Shown in pieces: positions 17,542 to 25,794 of a stretch of 64,000 nucleotides of DNA. The DNA is taken from positions 744,001 to 808,000 of the forward strand of contig CP019154.1 of the NCBI GenBank assembly GCA_002844335.1. The letters are read 5' to 3'. Each line of letters opens with the position of its first letter. The stretch's first letter is position 1. The translations under genes were made by a program, and so were the position numbers. The DNA is from Haloarcula taiwanensis (GTDB taxonomy: Archaea > Halobacteriota > Halobacteria > Halobacteriales > Haloarculaceae). The notes beneath the pieces are model-generated. The model worked only from the letters and a program-made list of their open reading frames with translations. It was not told where the DNA came from and did no database searches.

Positions 17542-17781
17542 ATGAGTACTGTCGAAATTGAATACTGCGTTCCCTGTGGCTTCCGTGAGCGGGCAGTACG
17601 TGTCCAGCAGGCGATTCTGTCGGGACTCGAGCGGGAACTCGACAGCGTCCGACTGGTCATGGGTGACCACGGCGTGTTCAGGATCAGTGTCGATGACGAG
17701 ACTGTCTACGACAAGGCCGAGGCCGGCGACGAGTTCGACGTGGATGCTATCGTGCGTGAGATACGGTCGCACGTCGCGTAG
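17542..17781 (+). CDS. Rdx/SelW-type thioredoxin-fold protein
   Basis: A 79-residue protein whose start MSTVEIEYCVPCGFRERAV has the CxxC redox motif at residues 9-12, where selenoprotein W family members carry Cys-x-x-Sec or CxxC. The central part GVFRISVDDETVYDKAEAG matches the Rdx family beta strands. Members are thought to act in thiol redox chemistry. The ATG at 17542 is preferred over an in-frame ATG or GTG 12 nt upstream because the family begins just before the CxxC strand. It follows the membrane protein gene at 31 bp and may be in the same transcript. Confidence 0.75.
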   Translation: MSTVEIEYCVPCGFRERAVRVQQAILSGLERELDSVRLVMGDHGVFRISVDDETVYDKAEAGDEFDVDAIVREIRSHVA

Positions 17782-17855
17782 CAGGCCACAGTAAGACCGG
17801 TAATAAACACTGCGGCGAAGCCACCACCTGTTTGTGAAAGAGTGCCACACAACAA

Positions 17856-17866
17856 GCTATTTATTG
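17856..17866 (+). promoter_or_regulatory. TATA-like element of the zinc-ribbon microprotein gene
   Basis: GCTATTTATTG is centred 28 bp before the ATG at 17890, in a short AT-rich patch, consistent with a leaderless transcript. Confidence 0.55.
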
Positions 17867-17889
17867 TTCTGCTGTGACACTTCCGGCAC

Positions 17890-17997
17890 ATGGCGACGAA
17901 AACCGAATTCTGTGACCACTGTGAAACCAGCGTACCAGTCGTCACGGACAAGCCGTGGCTCCCCGCTGTCTGTCTGGAATGTGGCCGCAACGTGTAG
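17890..17997 (+). CDS. 35-residue zinc-ribbon microprotein
   Basis: A very short gene, ATG 17890 to TAG 17995-17997. The product has two CxxC knuckles: CDHCE near residue 8 and CLECGRNV at the C-terminus, 20 residues apart, with the pattern of a one-zinc ribbon. A well-placed TATA-like element lies upstream. The codons have GC-rich third positions and the product is not Arg-rich, both signs of a true gene. Haloarchaea have many such single-zinc microproteins, some linked to stress and biofilm traits. The function here is unknown. Confidence 0.7.
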   Translation: MATKTEFCDHCETSVPVVTDKPWLPAVCLECGRNV

Positions 17998-18052
17998 CCC
18001 TTAGTCGCACGAGAACGGAACTGCTTTCGGCCACCCGACCGGACGAGGGCGC

Positions 18053-18994
18053 ATGGACGAGGTACTGGTCGCGTCGGATGTCGGGCGGCGCTACGGCGAT
18101 ACGGTCGCACTCGACGGTGTGTCGCTGACGGCGACCACTGGAGAGGTGCTCGCGCTGGTCGGTCCCAACGGGGCTGGCAAGACCACCCTGGTACGGGCGT
18201 TGACCGGAACGACGGACGCGACTGGCGACGTACGACTGTTCGGCCAGTCGCCCAGAACGGTCGCTCGCGACCGAATCGGCCTGTTACCACAGTCGTTTTC
18301 GCCCCACGAGCGGCTGACGGCGCGGGAATTGCTGGAATACTACGCCGGCCTGTACGACGGGACCCGCGATGTCGATGCCGTGCTTGACGATGTGGGGCTG
18401 GCCGACACCGCCAGCACAACATACGAGAACCTCTCGGGTGGGCAGCAGCGGCGAACCTGTGTCGCGACGGCACTGATAAACGACCCGGACCTTCTCGTAC
18501 TGGACGAACCGACCACCGGTATCGACCCGGCCGGTCGGCGGGACCTCTGGCGACTGCTGGAAGGGCTCGCCGACCGCGGCGTGACGATACTCGTCACGAC
18601 ACACTATATGGAGGAGGCCCAGCGCCTCGCGGACCGCGTCGGTCTCCTCGCTGACGGGACGCTCATCGCACTCGACTCTCCGGACCAACTCGTGGCCGAG
18701 CACGGCGGTGACAGCCAGCTCATCGTTGATGGGTCTTTCGACGAAACTGCCGTTTCAGCCATTGACTACCCAGCGGAGACGGCAATCCGGAACGGTCGGC
18801 TGGTCGTCTACGGCATCCGTCCGGAGTCTATCGGAAACATCACCGAGGAACTGGGGCAGGCGGGTATCGAGTACGACAGCCTGACCTGGAAACAGCCTGA
18901 CTTAGAGGACGTGTACCTCGAACTCACTGGGACGGCCGTCGGCCAGCGCGGTGAACCACAGCAGACGGGACCGGTCGCGGGTGGTGCCCAATGA
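18053..18994 (+). CDS. ABC exporter ATP-binding protein
   Basis: A 313-residue ATPase of the ABC-2 (drug/NosF-like) group. Walker A GPNGAGKTTL is at residues 38-47, the signature NLSGGQQRR near 125, Walker B LLVLDEPTTGIDPAG near 148, and the H-loop in VTTHYMEEA. The C-terminal ~90 residues hold the small DUF4162-like regulatory domain common in this group. It overlaps the permease gene by 4 nt. Its substrate is not evident; closeness to oxidase assembly genes makes copper or heme handling an option, without direct support. Confidence 0.9.
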   Translation: MDEVLVASDVGRRYGDTVALDGVSLTATTGEVLALVGPNGAGKTTLVRALTGTTDATGDVRLFGQSPRTVARDRIGLLPQSFSPHERLTARELLEYYAGLYDGTRDVDAVLDDVGLADTASTTYENLSGGQQRRTCVATALINDPDLLVLDEPTTGIDPAGRRDLWRLLEGLADRGVTILVTTHYMEEAQRLADRVGLLADGTLIALDSPDQLVAEHGGDSQLIVDGSFDETAVSAIDYPAETAIRNGRLVVYGIRPESIGNITEELGQAGIEYDSLTWKQPDLEDVYLELTGTAVGQRGEPQQTGPVAGGAQ

Positions 18995-19731
18995 GCCGAC
19001 TGGGGCGACTCACAGCGGAGACGCGTGCGGCGTCGCTGGCCTTCCTCCGGCGACGGACAGCCGTCTTCTTCACGTTCTTCTTCCCGGTTATCATCGTCGT
19101 CATCTTCGGCGTGCTGGTCCAGACCCAGCCGGGCGGTGGCGGGCTGTTCACCGAGCCGCCGAGCTTCTATGCGCCGGGGTATCTGGCCGTCGTCGTCCTG
19201 TTTACGCCGCTGTCTCGCGTCGGAAGCGAGGTAGCCCGTCATCGGGACGGGAACCGCTTCGAGAAGCTGGCGACGACACCGCTGACCCGGACCGAGTGGT
19301 TGCTGGCACAGACACTCGTCAACGTCGTCATCATTGGTATTGCCGGTCTCCTGATTCTGGGCCTGATGGTGTGGCTCACCGGCGCGACAATCCGCCCATC
19401 CGGTCTGTTGCTGCCCTTCGTCGGCCTTGGTGTCGCGCTGTTCTGTGCCGTCGGCGCGATGCTGGGGAGCCTTGCGGACTCACAGGATGGCGTCATCGCG
19501 GCGAGCAACGGTCTCGCGCTCCCGCTGCTCTTTCTTTCGGAGACGTTCGTCCCGCAGACGCTTCTGCCCGCGTGGTTGCCGACGTGGCTCTCGCCGCTGA
19601 CGTACTTCTCGCGTGGCGTCCGTGCGGCGACGACCGGCACTGGCGATGCGCTCGGCCCGCTGGCTGTTCTCGCAGTCTGTGCCGCCGTCGGCTTTGCGGT
19701 CGGTGCGCGTCTCCTTCCGCAGACAGATTGA
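18991..19731 (+). CDS. ABC-2 type exporter permease
   Basis: A 246-residue membrane protein with six hydrophobic segments, partner of the preceding ATPase. The N-terminus has the ABC-2 pattern, a long first helix FFTFFFPVIIVVIFGVLV after a charged segment. The short cytoplasmic region RHRDGNRFEKLATTPLTRTEW is the usual ATPase contact. The C-terminal part LPAWLPTWLSPLTYFSRGVR matches the family end. Translationally coupled to the ATPase gene. Confidence 0.9.
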   Translation: MSRLGRLTAETRAASLAFLRRRTAVFFTFFFPVIIVVIFGVLVQTQPGGGGLFTEPPSFYAPGYLAVVVLFTPLSRVGSEVARHRDGNRFEKLATTPLTRTEWLLAQTLVNVVIIGIAGLLILGLMVWLTGATIRPSGLLLPFVGLGVALFCAVGAMLGSLADSQDGVIAASNGLALPLLFLSETFVPQTLLPAWLPTWLSPLTYFSRGVRAATTGTGDALGPLAVLAVCAAVGFAVGARLLPQTD

Positions 19732-19747
19732 ACTCCGACGCTCTCTT

Positions 19748-20287
19748 CTACAGGCGTGCGACTGATGATAGCAGATCGGACAGTTCTGCTTCAGTCGCGT
19801 TGCCCGATTTAATAGCATCTCTGGGGTCGCGGCCCATCTCCTGTGCGGTCTCGATGGCGCGGTCGGGACCGTAGTCGTAATGATACACCAGCCAGGCAGC
19901 GAGTACCTGGCCGGTGCGACCGATACCGGCCAGGCAATGAACGACGACCCGTTCCTCTGTCTCGCAGGCGTCAACCAGGAACGGCAGGATATCGTCGTGG
20001 AGGCGGTCTTGAGAAATAAGTCGGTGGTCGGGAACCGGTACGTGGCGGACTGATGACGCTCCGAAGGCCTCCCGATAGCGCTGAATATTGGCCCCAGCGT
20101 CGTCGAGTTGTTGCCCGGGAAGCAGACAGCAGACCCGCTCGATGTCGTGTGCCTGCATGTGTGCGACCCACTCATCGAGGGCGTCCTGATGCGCGGCGGC
20201 CGTATGCCAGCCCGGCGCACAGGAACCGTAGACGTACTCTTCGTTGGAGGCTGCAGGCGCGAAGCGGTGTGGATTCACGATGGGCAT
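19748..20287 (-). CDS. Dual-specificity / tyrosine phosphatase-like protein
   Basis: A 179-residue cytoplasmic protein of the cysteine-based protein tyrosine phosphatase superfamily. The P-loop HCLAGIGRTG (HCxxGxxRT) has its catalytic Cys at residue 118. A general-acid Asp is likely in VPVPDHRLIS upstream. The start at ATG 20287 (MPIVNPHRFAPAAS) is chosen; the earlier in-frame Met gives a basic tail and lies in the intergenic region. It converges with the ABC permease gene. The substrate may be a protein or a small phosphate ester. Confidence 0.85.
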   Translation of the reverse strand: MPIVNPHRFAPAASNEEYVYGSCAPGWHTAAAHQDALDEWVAHMQAHDIERVCCLLPGQQLDDAGANIQRYREAFGASSVRHVPVPDHRLISQDRLHDDILPFLVDACETEERVVVHCLAGIGRTGQVLAAWLVYHYDYGPDRAIETAQEMGRDPRDAIKSGNATEAELSDLLSSVARL

Positions 20288-20448
20288 AACACCCGTTACC
20301 CTGCCTATCTTACCGACCCTCTTCATTCTACCCACCCAGTTCTCAGCTGTGATTCTCTGAATAGAAGGGTATTCCTAGAAGGTCGCTTTCCAGACCTCAT
20401 CAGTGTCAGTGACCACGTTTATACTGTCAGTTCCCTCTACGTCGAGAC

Positions 20449-21441
20449 ATGGTGACGTTTCTTGCCGGCGGGACGGGAACGCCGAAGCTCCTCGCTGGTG
20501 CCGACGACGTGTTTGCGGCGGCGGCGACGACTGTCGTCGCCAACACCGGCGACGACATCGAACTGGGAGGCCACCTCGTGTGCCCGGACCTCGATACTGT
20601 CCTGTTCTTGGAGGGTGACGTCCTCGACCGGGAGACGTGGTGGGGTATCGACGGCGACACCGCCGAGACACACGCCGAACTAACGCGGCTCGCTGACGCT
20701 GCCGAGCTTGACGGCGGGCCACGATACCTCTCCGACGAGGCACAGACAGCGGGGCGTGACATCGCTCGCTGGCGGCGCTTCTCCGGTGTCGCGGAGTTCA
20801 TGCACATCGGCGACCGCGACCGCGCGATCCACGTCACGCGCACCTCGCTGCTTGATGAGGGCCGATCACTGACCGAGGTTACGCACACGCTCGCCGACGC
20901 GTTCGAACTGGACCGGACGCTGCTCCCGATGAGCGACGACCCGGTCGCTTCCATTATTCACACGCCGACCGGGCCGATGCACTTTCAAGAGTGGTGGGTC
21001 GGCCATAACGGGGAACCGCCGGTCGAGGACGTGGTGTTTCGTGGCTCAGACGCGGCCAGCGCGACGGACGCCGTTCTGACCGCGCTCGACGATACTGTTG
21101 TCATTGGTCCGTCGAACCCTGTAACTTCGCTCGGCCCGATGCTGGCCATCAACGACATTGAGCAGGCACTCCACGAAACAACGGTCGTCTCTGTCTCCCC
21201 ATTCATCGAAGACACGGTGTTCTCGGGGCCAGCGGCGGACCTGATGGCCGGCGTCGGACTTGAGCCGAGTACCGCTGGAGTGGCCGAGGCATACCCCTTC
21301 GCTGACGCGTTCGTACTGGACGACGACGACTCAACGCCGCTTGACGTGCCGGTCGTTCGGACCGACACCACCCTTGACGACGCGGCCGACGCCGAGCGGG
21401 TGAACCGCGCCGTCGAGGAGGCGCTCGCGGAGGTGACCTGA
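20449..21441 (+). CDS. cofD: 2-phospho-L-lactate transferase (coenzyme F420 biosynthesis)
   Basis: A 330-residue enzyme that joins the lactyl-phosphoryl (or phosphoenolpyruvyl) group to the deazaflavin Fo, giving F420-0. The N-terminus [17 protein letters not shown] is the family nucleotide loop; [12 protein letters not shown] and [15 protein letters not shown] are other CofD hallmarks. A TATA-like GTTTATAC near 20414 lies ~30 bp before the ATG. It is the first gene of an operon of four with 1- to 4-nt overlaps. F420 is used in haloarchaea by photolyase and luciferase-like oxidoreductases, one of which is encoded at 53139. Confidence 0.93.
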   Translation: MVTFLAGGTGTPKLLAGADDVFAAAATTVVANTGDDIELGGHLVCPDLDTVLFLEGDVLDRETWWGIDGDTAETHAELTRLADAAELDGGPRYLSDEAQTAGRDIARWRRFSGVAEFMHIGDRDRAIHVTRTSLLDEGRSLTEVTHTLADAFELDRTLLPMSDDPVASIIHTPTGPMHFQEWWVGHNGEPPVEDVVFRGSDAASATDAVLTALDDTVVIGPSNPVTSLGPMLAINDIEQALHETTVVSVSPFIEDTVFSGPAADLMAGVGLEPSTAGVAEAYPFADAFVLDDDDSTPLDVPVVRTDTTLDDAADAERVNRAVEEALAEVT

Positions 21442-22187
21442 TGTTCGAGCCGCGAGTCGCCCTCGCGAGTCTGAGCGGCGAGGCCGACGTATCGTGGGCG
21501 TGTGCGGTCGAGTCCCACGTCGGGTGTGCGTTCCTCGGCGGCATCGCACTCGACGAGCAGACCCGCGACGCCGCCCGGGCGATGGTGGACCGCGACCGCT
21601 CCGAGTTCCTGCCCGACGACCCGGTTGCGTTTGTCGACGACCAGTTGGCTTCGCTTGTAGACGCACCGCTTCGTCCCGCGTTCAACGTCCGGAGCACGAC
21701 ACTCGGCCCCGTCGAACGTACTGCTACTGTTTGTCAGCGCCACGACGCAATCATCGAGATCAATGCCCACTGCCGGCAGAACGAGATGTGCGCCGCCGGT
21801 GCTGGCGAGTCACTACTCCGGGAGCCGGACCGACTGGCGACGTTCGTGGAAGCAGCAGCGTCGACAGGGGCGACGGTCTCGGTGAAAGGGCGTGCAGAAC
21901 TCGACGGTGTCTCACTCCCGGGTGTTGCACAGGCAATCGAAGAGGCCGGTGGTGACCTGTTCCACGTCGACGCGATGGATTCAGAGTCCGTTATCGACGA
22001 GGTGACCGACGCGACCGACCTGTTCGTCGTCGCGAACAACGGCGTTCGTGGGGCAGAAACCGCACGGGAGTACCTCTCGTACGGCGCCGACGCCGTCAGC
22101 GTCGGTCGCGCGAGCGACCGGCCGGCGGTCCTCGACGAGGTCCGGGCGACGACAGCGGAGTGGTTCGCATCGGAGGTGTCACCGTGA
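21441..22187 (+). CDS. tRNA-dihydrouridine synthase-like TIM-barrel protein (MJ0144-type)
   Basis: A 248-residue protein related to the FMN-dependent dihydrouridine synthase/DHOD barrel. Features include ATVCQRHDAIIEINAHCRQNEM near residue 93 with a Cys at the usual active-site loop (INAHCRQ), ATVSVKGRAE with the family Lys, and a phosphate-binding end YLSYGADAVSVGRAS. It is shorter than true Dus enzymes (about 320-350 residues), lacking the C-terminal RNA-binding helical domain, so a tRNA substrate is doubtful. It overlaps cofD by 1 nt and the next gene by 4 nt. Confidence 0.8.
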   Translation: MFEPRVALASLSGEADVSWACAVESHVGCAFLGGIALDEQTRDAARAMVDRDRSEFLPDDPVAFVDDQLASLVDAPLRPAFNVRSTTLGPVERTATVCQRHDAIIEINAHCRQNEMCAAGAGESLLREPDRLATFVEAAASTGATVSVKGRAELDGVSLPGVAQAIEEAGGDLFHVDAMDSESVIDEVTDATDLFVVANNGVRGAETAREYLSYGADAVSVGRASDRPAVLDEVRATTAEWFASEVSP

Positions 22188-23023
22188 CAGAGCGGTCGGT
22201 CGGACAGAACGCCCAGCTGGCGCTGCTGCTGGAGGTCTCCGGCACGCCGAAGCCCGGCAACGTCGACCGCGAGCGGGAGTACGACGATCTCCGGTTCGAG
22301 CACTTCGTCGCCGGGGCTGTCGGAGCGCGACCGGGGCTCGACCGCGCGGCCGCGGGCGACCCCATCGGTCCCGCCTTCGAGGCCGCGGTCGAAGGGATGT
22401 CGGGCCAGTCCGGCGGAAATACCCAGTTCGGAGCCCTGCTGGTGCTTACGCCGCTTGCCGCCGCAGCCGCCGACGGGCGACTGACGCCGTCGGGCGTCGA
22501 CGCCGTGGTCCGCGAGACGACCGTCGAGGATGCGGCGGCGTTCTACCGTGCTTTCGAGCACGTCGACGTAGCCGTCGACGACCCGCCGGACGGACTGGAG
22601 CCGCTCGACGTTCGCCGCGGAAGCGACGCCGTCCCGGAACTCCGAGCGCGCGAGATGACGCTGTTCGACGTGATGGCGTCCAGCGCTGATGTCGACGGCG
22701 TGGCCGCAGAATGGGTCTCCGGTTTCGAGCGCGTGTTCGACGCCAGCGAGACGATACTGGCCGGCTCCGGCCCGGTCGCCGACCGCGCATCCGACGCTTT
22801 CCTCGAACTGCTCGCGGCGGACGTAGACACTTTCGTCGTCACGCGACAGGACCGCGAGACCGCCGCCGAAGTACAGCGCCGGGCGCAGGCCGTTCTCGAC
22901 GGCGAGGAGGACGCCACGGCGCTGGCCGAGGAGTTCGTCGAGCGGGACATCAACCCCGGGACGACCGCCGACATCGTCGCGGGCGCGTTGTTCGTCGCGC
23001 TGGAGCGGGGGCTGGACGTGTGA
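22184..23023 (+). CDS. Triphosphoribosyl-dephospho-CoA synthase-like protein (CitG/MdcB family)
   Basis: A 279-residue protein of the CitG family. It starts at GTG 22184 with a 4-nt overlap with the previous stop. The hallmark VSGTPKPGNVDRERE is near residue 20 and HFVAGAVGARP follows. SGGNTQFGALLVLTPLAAAAADG is the helix core with the conserved Asn. CitG makes the prosthetic group of citrate lyase, but no citrate or malonate lyase genes are present, so another ribosyl-phosphate chemistry is likely. Archaeal members are often found beside methanopterin-related genes. Confidence 0.82.
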   Translation: MTERSVGQNAQLALLLEVSGTPKPGNVDREREYDDLRFEHFVAGAVGARPGLDRAAAGDPIGPAFEAAVEGMSGQSGGNTQFGALLVLTPLAAAAADGRLTPSGVDAVVRETTVEDAAAFYRAFEHVDVAVDDPPDGLEPLDVRRGSDAVPELRAREMTLFDVMASSADVDGVAAEWVSGFERVFDASETILAGSGPVADRASDAFLELLAADVDTFVVTRQDRETAAEVQRRAQAVLDGEEDATALAEEFVERDINPGTTADIVAGALFVALERGLDV

Positions 23024-23646
23024 CCGGGGAACCGTCGGCGGGTGACGGGGGTGACTCCAGTAGCTCCGTGACGGCATGGCCCGTCGCGCTCGCTGGCGTC
23101 TCCGAGACCGTCGTGACCACGCTGGGACCGAACGAGCGCTGGAACGTCGCCGCCCTCGGTGTCCACGCGCCCGACGGCGAAGGGCCCGCCACGGCGACGA
23201 CGTGGGGCCGGACCCGGACCTGGCGGAACTTCCGGGAGCGTGGCGGCGGCTACGTCCAGTTCACCCGGGACCCGGTGGACTTCGCCGAGGCGGCGCTGTC
23301 GGTTCGGGAAGCAGACGAGCCGATTCTGGACAGCGCGGACGCGTGGGTCGAAGTGACCGTCGTCCGGCGAGACGCCGGCACGGAGGGCGACACCCAGTGG
23401 GTCGAGTGGGCGCTCGAACCCGTTGACAGCGCCGTGGAGCGACGCGTCGTGCCGACGACGAACCGCGGCCACGCCGCCGTCGTTGAGGCGACCGTCGCGG
23501 CCTCGCGGCTGGACGTGCCGAGCTACGACCGCGAGACGCTGCTGGACCGGATCGCGTACTTCGAGTCAGTTGTCAAAACAGCTGGTAGCGAACGCGAACA
23601 GGTGGCTTTCGAGCGGGTCCGCGATCTGGTCGATGCCGAGTGGTAG
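23020..23646 (+). CDS. DUF447 family protein
   Basis: A 208-residue protein of the DUF447 family, a FMN-binding split-barrel type fold. The start is GTG at 23020, which overlaps the previous stop by 4 nt; longer in-frame extensions run through the CitG-like gene and are rejected. Typical segments are GPNERWNVAALGVHAPDG, GRTRTWRNFRERGGGYVQFT and the C-terminal VPSYDRETLLDRIAYFESVV. It is the last gene of the cofD operon. The reaction is unknown; members in methanogens and methylotrophs are linked to tetrahydromethanopterin synthesis. Confidence 0.82.
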   Translation: MTGEPSAGDGGDSSSSVTAWPVALAGVSETVVTTLGPNERWNVAALGVHAPDGEGPATATTWGRTRTWRNFRERGGGYVQFTRDPVDFAEAALSVREADEPILDSADAWVEVTVVRRDAGTEGDTQWVEWALEPVDSAVERRVVPTTNRGHAAVVEATVAASRLDVPSYDRETLLDRIAYFESVVKTAGSEREQVAFERVRDLVDAEW

Positions 23647-23819
23647 GTGGGCAAGCAGGCGACACACGCTATATCATGACAGGCTGTGTCGCACTTCCGC
23701 GGGACCTGCCACGGCGACAGTCAGCGCACGGTCCCGGCTCGCTCCGTTCCTCCTGATAAACGTTCGCGTGCGTGGTCCGTTCCGAACCCTTTTTGAGTGC
23801 GACCAAGCAAGTAGCGCGC

Positions 23820-24011
23820 ATGGCAATCAAACCCGCCTACGTCAAGAAGACCGGGACGCTCCTCATGGAGCGATACCCCGACGCCTTCGGCGCAGACTTC
23901 GAACACAACAAAGACGTCGTCGAGGAACTGACAAACATCGAGTCCAAGGGCGTCCGCAACCGCATCGCCGGCTACGTCACCCGGAAGATGAACAACCCAG
24001 TCGAAGCGTAA
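23820..24011 (+). CDS. rps17e: 30S ribosomal protein S17e
   Basis: A 63-residue protein matching archaeal/eukaryotic S17e from [20 protein letters not shown] to the end. It contains [13 protein letters not shown], the conserved C-terminal half. The start at 23820 is the family start; a longer in-frame version begins in the promoter region. A TATA-like CTTTTTGAG lies ~30 bp upstream, so a leaderless mRNA is likely. Transcribed alone. Confidence 0.95.
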   Translation: MAIKPAYVKKTGTLLMERYPDAFGADFEHNKDVVEELTNIESKGVRNRIAGYVTRKMNNPVEA

Positions 24012-24073
24012 CTCGGTTCTTTCTCTCTGTCTCCCGCGGCATCTGAGCGGCCGCTCTCTTCAGTTACTGCCCG

Positions 24074-25135
24074 CTACTGTTCTGGCTGTGCACGCTGGCT
24101 ATCACTCTGGCGTTTCCGGTGGATGATGCCCTGCATATTCGCCGTGCGGGCGGCGATATCCCGGAACGACTCGCCGACATCGCTGTTCTCGTCGAGGACC
24201 AGCGGCTCCCCGGTCGTGCCCCCTTCCCTGACTTCGGGGTCGAGCGGAATCTCGCCGAGGAACGGCATCTCCGTCTCGTCGGCGAACTCGCGGCCGCCGC
24301 CGCTGCCGAAGATGTCATGCGTGCCGCCACAGTCCGGGCAGACGAACGACGACATGTTCTCAACGATTCCCAGCACGGGAGTTTCGTGGCGGCCGAACAT
24401 CCGAAGCCCCTTCCGGGCGTCGTCGAGCGCGACCTCCTCCGGCGTGGTGACGATGACGGCTCCTGAGACGGGCACCTGCTGGAGCATCGTCAGTTGCGTG
24501 TCGCCGGTCCCGGGCGGCAGGTCCACAATCATGTAGTCGAGTTCGCCCCAGAGCACGTCGTCCCACAGCTGGGTGAGGACGTTGTCGACCATCGGGCCGC
24601 GGAAGATGACCGGGTCGTCCTTGCCGACGAGGAAGTCCATGCTCATCAGCTTCATCCCGTGTTTCTCCACAGGGATGATCTCCTCGTCTTCTGTCGCACG
24701 CGGCTGCTCATCGGCGTCAAGCATCCGGGGGACGTTCGGGCCGTACACGTCGGCGTCGAACAGGCCGACGCGGGCACCGAGCCGCGCGAGACCTGCAGCG
24801 AGGTTCACCGCGACGGTCGACTTGCCCACACCGCCCTTGCCCGAGGCGACCGCGATGACGTTTTTGACTTTCGGAAGTGGGTCCTCCGCTTCCGGGACGC
24901 CACGGTCGACGCTCGCCGAGAGATCTATTTCGCGGTCGGTGTCGCCCAGCGCCTCGCGGACCTCGTTCGCGATGCTCGTCTCAGTCGGCGAGTACGGCGC
25001 ACCGAGCGCCAGGTCGATGCTGACCTCGTCGTCGGTCACGTCGATGCTGTTTACCAGCCCGAGCGACACGATGTCGGCTCCCAGGTCCGGGTCCTCGACC
25101 GTTCGCAGGCGCTCGCGTACGTCGTCTGTATTCAT
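24074..25135 (-). CDS. Mrp/NBP35-type P-loop ATPase, Fe-S cluster carrier
   Basis: A 353-residue protein with an N-terminal MIP18/DUF59 domain (residues 1-80, beginning MNTDDVRERLRTVEDPDLG) and a P-loop ATPase (from ~95, with VASGKGGVGKSTVAVNLA). The CxxC motif VCPDCGG near residue 265 binds the bridging Fe-S cluster between dimer halves. Such proteins hold and pass 4Fe-4S clusters to apo-enzymes. The C-terminus is a polar tail rich in Gln and Arg. The ATG at 25135 is chosen because a TATA-like CTTATCGC on the minus strand (about 25162-25170) lies 27-30 bp upstream. Confidence 0.93.
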   Translation of the reverse strand: MNTDDVRERLRTVEDPDLGADIVSLGLVNSIDVTDDEVSIDLALGAPYSPTETSIANEVREALGDTDREIDLSASVDRGVPEAEDPLPKVKNVIAVASGKGGVGKSTVAVNLAAGLARLGARVGLFDADVYGPNVPRMLDADEQPRATEDEEIIPVEKHGMKLMSMDFLVGKDDPVIFRGPMVDNVLTQLWDDVLWGELDYMIVDLPPGTGDTQLTMLQQVPVSGAVIVTTPEEVALDDARKGLRMFGRHETPVLGIVENMSSFVCPDCGGTHDIFGSGGGREFADETEMPFLGEIPLDPEVREGGTTGEPLVLDENSDVGESFRDIAARTANMQGIIHRKRQSDSQRAQPEQ

Positions 25136-25232
25136 GCACAGGAGTAGGTCCCGGAGGTGCGATAAGGATTGTGACACCGCCGGACACGGCAGCCGTCGAA
25201 CGACGCCAGCGGTGTGACAAAGATTTCTGTCG

Positions 25233-25248
25233 CGCATGCAGGCATGCG
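25233..25248. promoter_or_regulatory. Perfect 16-bp palindrome, possible operator
   Basis: CGCATGC-AG-GCATGCG is a perfect dyad with a 2-bp centre. It lies ~100 bp before the start of the Mrp ATPase gene and just after the stop of the neighbouring hypothetical gene. The short spacer is unlike a terminator hairpin, so a dimeric regulator site is possible. No direct evidence. Confidence 0.35.
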
Positions 25249-25280
25249 ATTAAGTGGAGACGTACAGCGGCGATGTTGGA

Positions 25281-25580
25281 TCAGGGGCGTCGAAACACGT
25301 AGACGCCGCCGTCGTCAAGTTCTGCGCGTAACTCGCCGCTATCGTGGTTGAACACGAGCCGCTCCGGCATCCCGTCGAACGAGTGTAGTGGCATTCCGGT
25401 GTCGATTGCTCCGTCGGGAGTCACTGCGATGTGTGTTCGGCCACTGAATTCAGCCCGGAGCGTTCCGTCGTCTGCCTCGGTCACGGCGGCAGGCCCTGCG
25501 AACTGTTCCAGCTGGTCGCGGACCGCCGTTCGGTTGGTCGGGTCGACGGTGCTGCCGCCATCGGCGACGCGCCGGTGCAT
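25281..25580 (-). CDS. Conserved hypothetical protein
   Basis: A 99-residue protein starting MHRRVADGGSTVDPTNRTAV at ATG 25580. The body alternates short strands and turns (GRTHIAVTPDGAIDTGMPLH, VFNHDSGELRAELDDGGVYV), suggesting a small all-beta or alpha/beta domain. In-frame extensions upstream are Cys- and His-rich and run towards the tRNA promoter, so the shorter start is preferred. I do not recognise a family with known function. Confidence 0.6.
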   Translation of the reverse strand: MHRRVADGGSTVDPTNRTAVRDQLEQFAGPAAVTEADDGTLRAEFSGRTHIAVTPDGAIDTGMPLHSFDGMPERLVFNHDSGELRAELDDGGVYVFRRP

Positions 25581-25699
25581 GTGTGGACGCACGCAGTCCC
25601 ACAGGGAATATCTTAGGCCGCCGTCTACATGGTGGGACTTGGTATTACATGTCTCAGTGGCCATGTTGAACACTCACGCGGCAGACCACCTTCGTTGCG

Positions 25700-25708
25700 T
25701 TTAAATAC
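25700..25708 (+). promoter_or_regulatory. TATA box of the tRNA-Ser/ribosomal operon
   Basis: TTTAAATAC, preceded by CG, is a strong archaeal TATA match. Transcription would begin near 25730, giving a ~60-nt leader before tRNA-Ser. The leader contains a GC-rich hairpin GGGGG-ACCGG-CCCCC at 25741-25755. Confidence 0.65.
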
Positions 25709-25794
25709 AACCCCGGAATAGAGTCGGATAGACTCGTGTAGGGGGACCGGCCCCCGAGTCCGCGTGCCGCGGGCGCGAGTGTCATAGAACGCGT

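Noticed and set aside
17542..17781. Selenocysteine-containing SelW
   Set aside because: The redox motif is an ordinary CxxC with no in-frame TGA before the normal stop.
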